Part shown: positions 35,621 to 46,300 of the stretch, in pieces
How the letters are laid out: every line of letters begins with the position of its first letter
How positions within the stretch are numbered: position 1 is the first letter of the stretch
Origin: Mactra quadrangularis
Lineage: Eukaryota > Mollusca > Bivalvia > Venerida > Mactridae
Length of the DNA: 64,000 nt
Reading direction: 5' to 3'
Assembly: GCA_025267735.1 (NCBI GenBank)
Contig: CM046306.1
Span: 30,893,919-30,957,918, forward strand
Notes under the pieces: generated by a model
What the model was told of the DNA's origin: nothing
The model's database searches: none
Seen by the model: only the letters and a program-made list of their open reading frames with translations
Made by a program: the position numbers and the translations under genes

Positions 35621-38600
35621 GCCCGATGTCAAAAAAAGTGGACAATTAGGATTTGACAATTGATAAAAAATGAAGTAAGAGTTTAACATCCTTTATCATT
35701 ATAATCTTTAACATTAACCTATTTGGAAGTAGAAAATACGCATCGGAGATTTTTTTAAGGACTGTACTGAAAGTTGTCATGGCTTAACGAAAGGTAGTAA
35801 AAATGTAAAGTAAGATACGTTAAGATTTTTAAAATAAAATTTCTAGAACCGATAGACAATAGCAAATCTAATCATTATTTATTAAAAGGTGTTTCATAGT
35901 ATGACGGTAAACTTTATGACAATTATTCATATATTTCTTATGACATGAAGTTCTATTTGTTCTTGATTTAACAATAAACACTATGATTGTTTTTTTAATT
36001 TGAAGGTGTTTCTAAATCAATTCGTTTTATTCAGGTAATACTCGCGCTAATAAAACAATAAAACCGTAGCACAGAAGTCAATGTAAGAACACACTAAAAA
36101 CCCAGTTCTAATGCCGCTACTATGTTTCTAGTGTAAGGTTTACTCACTTAATATGTACAAGGTAAATAATAACGTATCTTACTAAAAAAGTATTGACATA
36201 TATTTAAGGTAAATGTAATCAATAAGCAAAAATTATGCTAGCATTTGCTTACAAACACTTCAAAACGATAATCTAAAATTAAACTTAGTTTGTTTGGACA
36301 ACAATCAAATGTTCACATTGGCAAACTTAAAAAGGTAACGTATCTTACTTTTTCAATTCACATAAGTTCCACTGCCGTTTATTTTAAAAGACGTTCTCGT
36401 TCAGGCACAATTTATGTTAAAATCAAAACAATGCTAGCTCTTTTGCTTCAAATATGTTTATTTATCAGAAAGAAGACTTATTTATTTGATTTTTTTCTGT
36501 AAACATTTATTTTGTATCTGTTAACGTATCTTACTCATTTTTCAAAATAGTTCATGACTAAAGAGTTCAAAATATATGGTCCATTTTCATATAACTTTAC
36601 ATATTATCTAGATCTCTAGACAGCTGCTGACAGCTTAATTGCAACAAAATAGTCGATTTGTTTTTCAACAAGGTTGAGGCTTTACAATTTGTTTTTTAAA
36701 GTCCAACTATCTGAATATAATTTCAAATTGTCCTTCTTTCTGCTGGTGTACTGTTTTGGACTGTGGGGTTGTTATATGAAATTAAACTTTTTCGATTACA
36801 TTGTTTGCATAAAAAGCGTTTCTTGAGTTTCTGTGGAAATATGTCCGGAACTATACCTGCACCATTAAGTTTTAATTTGGTTTTAGATCCTGGTGTGCTG
36901 GACGATGTTTTGTTTCCATTAGTTTTAGTCGTATGGTAATTCCTTACAATCTGAATTCATGTTAAGGCTTTTGTATATTTTTCTTTTTTAAAAGAGGTTT
37001 ATAATTTTGTTTAAGCGCTTTCATCTGATCATTTCAATACCAACTTTTGTATGCCGCTGACCTTTGTCTTAAATCTACAAGGTGGCCCTTTGTTTTTCTA
37101 GGTCACAAATTGGCATTTTTAAAAAACAATCTTGTTTTGTCTATTTTTCGTGTACATTGGACTGATGTACTTGCTCAAACTCTATTCAGAACTTTTTCAA
37201 TATTGATTTTATTGAAACCTTTTCTTTCTTTCTCATTTAAACTTGTAGATTGTACTGGGTGCGTAAAAGCTTCATTTGTAACGCATTCTTCTGTTGTCGT
37301 TTTTTCCTAAATCATTCGGAATGGTTTTTTTGCAGATAAATTTTCTTTTGTTGAAATACTCAGACATTTTATTGTTTCTTCGTTTGATTAAGCATTTAAT
37401 TTTGCTCCATATTCAGGAGGTATATTTGACCATTTGTCATTTTTCATTTCTTGTACCCTTGCTGGTATTAAGCTCTAGTCTATTTCACCTCCTGTACATT
37501 AGTATTTTAAGATACATAAGCTGGAAAGAAAGATACGTTAACCTTTACTACAATGTATAAGTTTTATCAAATACTCAATGAAAGAAATGTGTTTTTTTAG
37601 GTTTTATATCAAAAGTTGTCCCTTTTACTTTATAATACTAATAAGTTAACATCCTATTAGTTTGTATTTGCTTGTTATATCATGTATTTTAAACAGTGTA
37701 AGATACGTTAACATTGAGTAAGATACGTTGAACAAGTTTGTTCATGTCTGTTGGTATCAATTAGCACATAAGACATGTTCAATGCATACACTTGTTCTGA
37801 CTTGTCTTTGTTTCACATGAAAAGCAAGTTTAACTGTCTTAAATATAAAAAATAACTAGAACGCTTCAGTTTTCTGGAGTTGTCATAAAATGCTTGATTG
37901 TTTCGTCATAATCGCCAGGAATTCTTTACAACTTCTGTTTTGAGCGGAAATTTTGGTAATTTGCAATGCAATTGGCTAGAAAGTAAATCCTAAGATGATT
38001 TATTTTCGATAAATATTGAAATATCAGGTACGTGTTAACGTATCTTATGTTAACGTATCTTAATGACATTTACTACTTTTTACCATAAAGTTAGCATATC
38101 GCTCTTTTCGAGGATGAAATATCTCTGGATTATGCCTGCATGAAGTAGGCATTGTGAAATTAGGTAACACTGCCTGCTTTCTGTACTAGCTTATGTGTTG
38201 TAACATATGAAAAGTTAACGTATCTTAATAAATCTTAAAGTAACACTTTAATTTTTCATTTTTTAAAAAATATGGTTAATCTGTATGAGATCTTAGACGT
38301 CAAAAGCCTTTTTTATCTCTTACATTAACCACTTGGGGGTTTATATTGGCATAAATCCGAGTGAAATTGCAAATATTTTGACTTAATGCATGTTGTCCAT
38401 AACTGTTAACGTATCTTACATCCAATTTGGGGACACAGGAAAATAATTTTTAATTTTCGCCAATTTTATTGTCTGATTTCGGAAGGTTATGTTTTCATTG
38501 AATTACCCCAAATGACCTCTAGTAAAGGTAACATTCGCAGCAAAACGGTATATTATTTCAAAATTATATTGTAGTTAAAACAAGTACCCTATGCAGGGAC

Positions 38601-38808
38601 AACGCAAAATCAACAAATTTTGTATTTTTGGATTAAATTTTTCACCAGAAAGTATGTTCAATTAGGGACAAAACTTTTGTTGGAGGTACATATATGTTGT
38701 ATACATCATCTAATGAGAAAAAATCTCAGATACCTTCTGTTTTTAAAAAAAATGTGGGGCAAGGGACTGTGAAAATGTGAAATTGTGCACTTTTTTTGAC
38801 ATTGAGTG
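35621..38808. mobile_element. 3.2-kb TIR-bounded insertion inside satellite B, family unknown
   Basis: Satellite B stops at ...AAACTATATG (35620) and resumes at ATATGTACATG (38809), the same point in the monomer, so this segment was inserted into a pre-existing array. ATATG on both sides could be a 5-bp target duplication. ATGTCAAAAAAAGTGGACAA (35626-35645) is matched by the inverse of 38783-38802 with one mismatch, and the match extends to 22 bp. The interior is AT-rich. Frames of 70, 87 and 88 codons (36290, 37047, 37294) show no domain I recognise. It carries 11 copies of a 15-bp motif listed separately. It is probably a non-autonomous DNA transposon; I cannot name the superfamily. Confidence 0.8.
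35810..38419. repeat. Eleven dispersed copies of the motif GTTAACGTATCTTAC
   Basis: Copies of GTAAGATACGTTAAC or its reverse complement occur at 35810, 36169, 36334, 36520, 37529, 37698, 37718, 38034, 38049, 38214 and 38405 (start positions). Most share the 12-bp core TAAGATACGTTA; the 37529 and 37718 copies each differ from it at one position. Orientation: GTAAGATACGTTAAC at 35810, 37529, 37698 and 37718; inverse at the others. Two close pairs (37698/37718 in one orientation, 38034/38049 in the other) are spaced 20 and 15 bp. I do not see the motif in the rest of the window. The pattern looks like repeated binding sites for one protein. Confidence 0.92.
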
Positions 38809-39650
38809 ATATGTACATGTACATATGTAAACAATGGTGACCTACTTCCGGTTTCGGGCTAGGACCCAACCCGGAACAACGCCCAGGCGGCATGGGTCGC
38901 GAACCCTGCGGGCTAGAACCACTTTCGGGGCGAGTTACGCGCCCCTGCTATTCGCCCTATACGCTCTATAGAGACTATATGGAAACTATATGCACATGTA
39001 CATATGTAAACAATGGTGACCTTCTTCCGGTTTCGGGCTCGGACCCAACCCGGAACACCGCCCAGGCGGCATGGGTCGCGAACCCAGCGGGCTAGAACCA
39101 CTTTCGGGGCGAGTTACGTGCCCCTGCTTTTCGCCCAATACGCTCTATAGACACTATATGGAAACTATAAGTACATGTACATATGTAAACAATGGTGACC
39201 TACTTCCGGTTTTGGGTTCGGATCAAACCCGGAACACCGCCCAGGCGGCATGGGTCGCGAACCCAGCGGGCTAGAACCACTTTCGGGGCGAGTTGCGCGC
39301 CCATGGTATTCGCCCTATACGCTCTATAGACACTATATGGAAAATCTATGTACATGTACATATGTAAACAATGGTGACCTACTTCCGGTTTCGGTCCCGG
39401 ACCCAACCCGAACACCCCCCAGGCGGCATGGGTCGCGAACCCAGTTGGCTAGAACCACTTCCGGGGCGAGTTACGCGCCACTGCTATTCGCCCTATACGC
39501 TCTATAGACACTATATGGAAACTATATGTACATGTACATATGTAAACAATGGTGACGTACTTCCGGTTTAGGGCTCGGACCCAACCCGGAACACCGCCCA
39601 GGCGGCATGGGTCGCGAACCCAACGGGCTAGAACCAATTTCGGGACGAGT
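38809..39650 (+). repeat. Satellite family B, continuation after the insertion (about 4.7 monomers)
   Basis: Same 179-bp unit and orientation as before the insertion. The first monomers carry variants also found near 32041-32200 (GGGCTAGGACCC, AACAACGCCC, CTCTATAGAGAC) and 32606-32821. They therefore belong to the same higher-order block type as the left side. The array breaks at about 39650 within ...CGGGACGAGTTATGAG, where family C begins in inverse orientation. Confidence 0.94.
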
Positions 39651-39651
39651 T

Positions 39652-39868
39652 ATGAGTACCTATTGGTCACATGTCAGGGACAGGTCACCAGATCACCACT
39701 TTGCGGCTGGATGGTCTCCCCCATGAAAATCTGGTCTATTTCTCATATAGACATACAGTATAGTAGGCTATACATGTATATGCCTCTACTGAACATGTGG
39801 ATTGATTTCTCGCTTGACCGCTCACAGCCAGCCTAACCAGCACTGCCATTGGTCACGTGTCATGGACA
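39652..39868 (-). repeat. Satellite family C, about 1.15 monomers, inverted
   Basis: CACCACTTTGCGGCTGGAT, ATTTCTCATATAGACATA, and TTGACCGCTCACAGCCAGCC are reverse complements of family C landmarks found in forward orientation after 40371. The segment lies between forward B and inverted A, marking a rearrangement junction. Confidence 0.92.
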
Positions 39869-40370
39869 GGGTTTTATTAACGGGTTTAACCGGAACTAGG
39901 TCACCATTGTTTACCTATTTTTTTACTATGTGCATGTACATGTAGTACATATACAGAGTCTATGGAGCGTAGACAAGGGCCCGTAACTCGCCCCAAAACC
40001 GGTCCTAGCCGGGTCGGTTCGACACCAAGGCAGCCGGGTCGGCGTTCTGGGTTGGGTCCGAGCCAGAAACCGGAACTAGGTCACCATTGTTTACCTATTT
40101 TTTTACTATGCGCATGTACATATAGTACATATATAGAGTCTATGGAGCGTAGACAAGGGCCCGTAACTCGCCCCAAAACCGGTCCTAGCCGGGTCGGTTC
40201 GACACCCAGGCCGCCGGGTCGGCGTTCTGGGTTGGGACCGAGCCAGAAACCGGAACTAGGTCACCATTGTTTACCTACTTTTTTACTATGTGCATGTACA
40301 TATAGTACATATACAGAGTCTATAGAGCGTAGACAAGGGCCCGTAACTCGCCCCAAAACCGGTCCTAGCC
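39869..40370 (-). repeat. Satellite family A, three monomers, inverted
   Basis: CCGGAACTAGGTCACCATTG recurs at about 39890, 40070 and 40250 (180-bp spacing). GTCTATGGAGCGTAGACAAG and the CCCGTAACTCGCCCC string follow; these are reverse complements of family A landmarks. The plus-strand 147-codon frame (39962-40405) is the same periodic peptide as the minus-strand frames of the main A array. The monomers differ from the main array at shared positions, so they form a distinct subfamily. Confidence 0.93.
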
Positions 40371-43300
40371 AAATGTATAGGCTACTGTACTATATGTCTA
40401 TATGAGAAATAGACCATATTTTCAGGGGGAGACAATCCAGCCGCAAAGTGGTGATCGGATGAACTGTCCATGACACGTGACCAATTTCAGTGCTGGTTTG
40501 GCTGGCTGTGTGCGGTCAAGCGCGAAATCGGTCCGCCATGTTCAGTACAGTCATATACATGTATAGCCTACTGTACTTTACATGTATGTCTATATGAGAA
40601 AAAGACCAGATTTTCAGGGGGAGACAATCCAGCCTCAAAGTGGTGATCGGGTGACCTGTCCCTGACATGTGACCAATGGCAGTGCTGGTTAGGCTGGCTG
40701 TGAGCGGTCAAGCGCAAAATCAGTCCGCCATGTTCAGTACAGTCATATACATGTATAGCCTATTGTACTGTATGTCTATATGAGAAATAGACCAGATTTC
40801 AGGGGGAGACAATCCAGACACAAAGTGGTGATTAGGTGACCTGTCCATGACACGTGACCAATGGCAGTGCTGGTTAGGCAGGCTGTGAGCGGTCAAGCAT
40901 GAAATCAGTCTGCCATGGTCAGTACAGTCATATACATGTATAGCCTACTGTACTTTACTTGATGTCTTTATGATAAATAGACCAGATTTTCAGGGGGAGA
41001 CAATCCGGCCGCAAAGTGGTGATCGGGTGACCTGTCAATAACACATGACCAATGACAGTGCTGGTTAGGCTGGCTGTGAGCGGTCAAGTGTGAAATCAGT
41101 CCGCCATGTTCAGTACAGTAATATACATGTATAGGCTACTGTAATATATGTCTATATGAGAAATATACCATATTTTCAGGGGGAGACAATCCAGCCGCAA
41201 AGTGGTGATTGGGTGACCAGTCCATGACATGTGACCAATGGCAGAGCTGGTTAGGCTGGCTGTGAGCGGTCAAGCGTGAAATCCGTCCGCCATGTTCAGT
41301 AGAGGCATATACATGTATAGGCTACTGTACTATACATGTATGTAAATATGAGAAATAGACCAGATTTCCAGGGGAAGACAATCCAGCCGCAAAGTGGTGA
41401 TCGGGTGACCTGTCCATGACACGTGACCAATGGCAGTGCTTGTTAAGCTGGCTATGAGCGGTCAAGCGCGAAATCGGTCCACATGTTCAGTAGAGTCATA
41501 TACATGTATAGGCTACTGTACTATATGTCTATATGAGAAATAGACCAGATTTTCAGGGGGAGACAATCCAGCCGCAAAGTGGTAATCAGGTGACCTGTCC
41601 ATGACATGTGAACAATGGCAGTGCTGGTTAGGCTGGCTGTGAGTGGTCAAGCATGAAATCGGGCCGCCATGTTCAGTAGAGTCATATATATGTATAGGCT
41701 ACTGAACAGTATGTCTTTATGATAAATAGACCAGATTTTCAGGGGGAGACAATCCAGCCACAAAGTGGTGATTCGGTGACCTGTCCATGACACGTGACCA
41801 ATGGCAGTGCAGGTTAGGCTGGCTGCGAGCGGTCAACCCCAAATCGGTCCGCCATGTTCAGTACAGTCATATACATGTATAGCATCCTGTACTATATGTC
41901 GATATGAGAAATAGACCATATTTTCAGGGGGGGACAATCCAGCCGCAAAGTGGTGATCGGGTGACCAGTCCATGACACGTGACCAATGACAGTGCTGGTT
42001 AGGGTGGCTGAGAGCCGTCAAGCGTGAAATCGGTCCGCCATGTTCAGTAGAGGCATATACATGTATAGGCTACTGTACTATACAGATATGTCTATATGAG
42101 AAATAGACCAGATTTTCAGGGGCAGACAATCCAGCATCAAAGTGGTGATCGGGTGACCTGTCCATGACACGTGACCAATGGCAGTGCTGGTTAGGCTGGC
42201 TGTGAGCAGTCAAGCGAGAAATCAATCCACATGTTCAGTAGAGTCATATACATGTATAGGCAACTGAAAAGTATGTCTTTATGATAAATTGACCAGATTT
42301 TCAGGGGGAGACAATCCAGCATCAAAGTGGTGATCGGGTGACCTGTCCAGGACATGTGAACAATGGCAGTGCTGGTTAGGCTGGATGTGAGCGGTCAAGC
42401 ACTAAATCGGTCCGCGATGTTCAGTAGAGTCATATACATGTATAGCCTACTGTTATATATGTCTGTATGAGAAATAGACCAGATTTTCAGGGGGAGACAA
42501 TCCAGCCGCAAAGTGGTGATCAGGTGACCTGTCCATGACACGTGACCAATGGCAGTGCTTTTTAGGCTGGCTGTGAGCAGTCAAGCAGCAAATCAGTCCG
42601 CCATGTTCAGTAGAGTCATATACATGTATAGGCTACTGTACTATATGTCAATATAGGAAATAGAACAGACTTTCAGGGGGAAACAATCCAGCTGCAAAGT
42701 GGTGATCGTGTGACCTGTTCATGACACATGACCAATGGCAGTGCTGGTTAGGCTGGCTGTGAGCGGTCAAGCGCGAAATCGGTCCGCCATGTTCAGTAGA
42801 GTCATATACATGTATAGCCTCCTGTACTATATGTCGATATGAGAAATAGACCAGATTTTCATGGGGGAGACAATCCAGCCGCAAAGTGGTGATCGGATGA
42901 ACTGTCCATGACACGTGACCAATTTCAGTGCTGGTTTGGCTGGCTGTGAGCGTTCAAGCGCGAAATCGGTCCGCCATGTTCAGTACAGTCATATACATGT
43001 ATAGTCTACTGTACTATATGTCTATATGAGAAATAGACCAGATTTTCGGGGGCAGACAATCCAGGCGCAAAGTGGTGATCGGGTGACCTGTCCATGACAC
43101 ATGACCAATGGCAGTGCTGGTTAAGCTGGCTGTGAGCGGACAAGCGCGAAATCGGTCCGCCATGTTCAGTAGAGTCATATACATGTATAGGATACTGTAC
43201 TATATGTCTATATGAGAAATATACCAGATTTTCAGGGGGAGACAATCCAGCCGCAAAGTGGTGATCAGGTGACCTGTCCATGACACGTGACCAATGGCAG

Positions 43301-46300
43301 TGCTGATTAGGCTGGCTCTGAGTGGTCAAGCGCAAAATTGGTCCCCTATGTTCAGTAGAGGCATATACATGTATAGGCTATTGTACTATATGTCTATAAG
43401 AGAATTAGACCAGATTTTCATGGGGAGACAATCCAGCCTCAAAGTGGTGATCAGGTGACCTGTCCATGACACGTGACCAATGGCAGTGCTGGTTAGGCTG
43501 GCTGTGAGCAGTCAAGCGCGAAATCGGTCTGCCACGTTCAGTAGAGTCATATACATGTATAGCCAACTGTACTATATGTCTAAATGAGAAATAGACCAGA
43601 TTTACAGGGGGAGACAATCCAGCCATGAAGTAGTGATCGGGTGGCCTGTCCATGACACATGACATATGGCAGTGCTGGTTAGGCTAGCTGTGAGCGGTCA
43701 AGCGCAAAATTTGACTGCCATGTTCAGTACAGTCATATACATGTATAGCCTACTGTACTAAATGTCTATATCAGAAATAGACCAGATTTTTAGGGAGAGA
43801 CAATCCAGCCGCAAAATGGTGATCGGGAGACCTGTCCATGACACGTGACCAATGGCAGTGCTGGTTAGGCTGGCTGTGAGCGGTCAAGCGCAAAATTGGT
43901 CCGCCATGTTCAGAACAGTCATATACATGTATAGCCTACTGTACTAAATGTCTATATGAGAAATAGACCAGATTTTCATGGGGGAGACAATCCAGCCGCA
44001 AAATGGTGATCGGGTGACCTGTCCCTGACATGTGACCAATGGCAGTGCTGGTTAGGCTGGCTGTGAGTGGTCAAGCGGGAAATCAGTCTGCCATGTTCAG
44101 TACAGTCATATACATGTATAGCCTACTGTACTATACATGTGTGTCTATATGAGAAAGAGATCAGATTTTCATGGGGGAGACAATCCGGCCGCAAAGTGGA
44201 GATCGGGTGACCTGTCAATAACACATGACCAATGACAGTGCTGGTTAGGCTGGCTGTGAGCAGTCAAGCGCGAAATCAGTCCGCTATGTTCAGTACAGTA
44301 ATATACATGTATAGGCTACTGTAATATATGTCTATATGAGAAATAGACCATATTTTCAGGGGGAGACAATCCAGCCGCAAAATGGTGATCGGGTGACCAG
44401 TCCATGAAACGTGACCAATGGCAGAGCTGGTTAGGCTGGCTGTGAGCGGTCAAGCGTGAAATCCGTCCGCCATGTTCAGTAGAGGCATATACATGTATAG
44501 GCTACTGTACTATACATGTATGTCTATATGAGAAATAGACCAGATTTTCAGGGGAAGACAATCCAGCCGCAAAGTGGTGATCGGGTGACCTGTCCATGAC
44601 ACGTGACCAATGGCAGTGCTGGTTAAGCTGGCTATGAGCAGTCAAGCGTGAAATGGGTCCACATGTTCAGTAGAGTCATATACATGTATAGCCTACTGTA
44701 CTAAATGTCTATATGAGAAATAGACCAGATTTTTAGGGAGAGACAATCCAGCCGCAAAGTGGTGATCGGGTGACATGTCCATGACACGTGACCAATGGCA
44801 GTGCTGGTTAGGCTGGCAGTGAGCGGTCAAGCGCGAAATCCGTCCGCCATGTTCAGTAGAGTCATATGCATGTATAGGATACTGTACTATATGTCTATAT
44901 GAGAAATAGACCAGATTTTCAGGGGGAGACAATCTTGCCGCAAAGTGGTGATCGAGTAAGCTGTCCATGACATGTGACCAATGCCAGTGCTGGTTAGGCT
45001 GGCTGAGAGCGTTCACGCAGGAAATCGGTCCGCCATGTTCAGTAGAGTCATATACATGTATAGGATACTGTACTATATGTCTATTTGAGAAATATACCAG
45101 ATTTTCAGGGGGAGACAATCCAGCCGCAAAGTGGTGATCAGGTGACCTGTCCATGACACGTGACCAATGGCAGTGCTGCTTAGGCTGGCTCTGAGCGGTC
45201 AAGCGCAAAATTGGTCCCCTATGTTCAGTAGAGTCATATACATGTATAGGCTATTGTACTATATGTCTATAAGAGAATTAGACCAGATTTTCATGGGGAG
45301 ACAATCCAGCCACAAAGTGGTGATCAGGTGACCTGTCCATGACACATGACATATGGCAGTGCTGGTTAGGCTAGCTGTGAGCGGTCAAGCGCAAAATTGG
45401 TCCGCCATGTTCAGTACAGTCATAAACATGTATAGGCTACTGTACTAAATGTCTATATCAGAAATAGACCAGATTTTTAGGGAGAGACAATCCAGCCGGA
45501 AAGTGGTGATCGGGAGACCTGTCCATGACACGTGACACATGGCAGTGCTGGTTTGGCTGGCTGTGAGCGGTCAAGCGCGAAATCGGTCCGCCTTGTTCAG
45601 TACAGTCATATACCAGTATAGCCTACTGTACTATATGTCTATATGAGAAATAGACCAGATTTTCAGGGGGAGACAATCCAGCCGCAAATTGGTGATCGGG
45701 TGACCTGTCCATGACACGTGACCAATGGCAGTGCTGGTTAAGCTGGCTATGAGCGGTCAAGCGTGAAATCGGTCCACATGTTCAGTAGAGTCATATACAT
45801 GTATAGGCTACTGTACTATATGTCTATATGAGAAATAGACAAGATTTTCAGGGGGAGACAATCCAGCCTCAATGTGGTGATCTGGTGACCTGTCCCTGAC
45901 ATGTGACCAATGGCAGCGCTGGTTAGGCTGGCTGTGAGCGTTCAAGCGCAAAATCAATCTGCCATGTTCAGTACAGACATATACATGTATAGCCTTCTGT
46001 ACTATATGTCGATATGAGAAATAGACCATATTTTCAGGGGGAGACAATCCAGCCGCAAAGTGGTGATCGGGTGACCAGTCCATGACACGTGACCAATGGC
46101 AGTGCTGGTTAAGCTGGCTATGAGCGGTCAAGCACAAAATCGGTCCACATGTTCAGTAGAGTCATATACATGTATAGGCTACTGTACTATATGTCTATAT
46201 GAGAAATAGACCAGATTTTCAGGGGGAGATAATCCAGCTGCAAAGTGGTAATCAGGTGACCTGTCCATGACTAGTGACCAATGGCAGTGCTAGTTAGGCT

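Noticed and set aside
44693..45208. 171-codon minus-strand frame in satellite C as a His/Ser-rich protein
   Set aside because: Strict 62-residue periodicity from a 186-bp unit; neighbouring monomers interrupt it with stops and indels.
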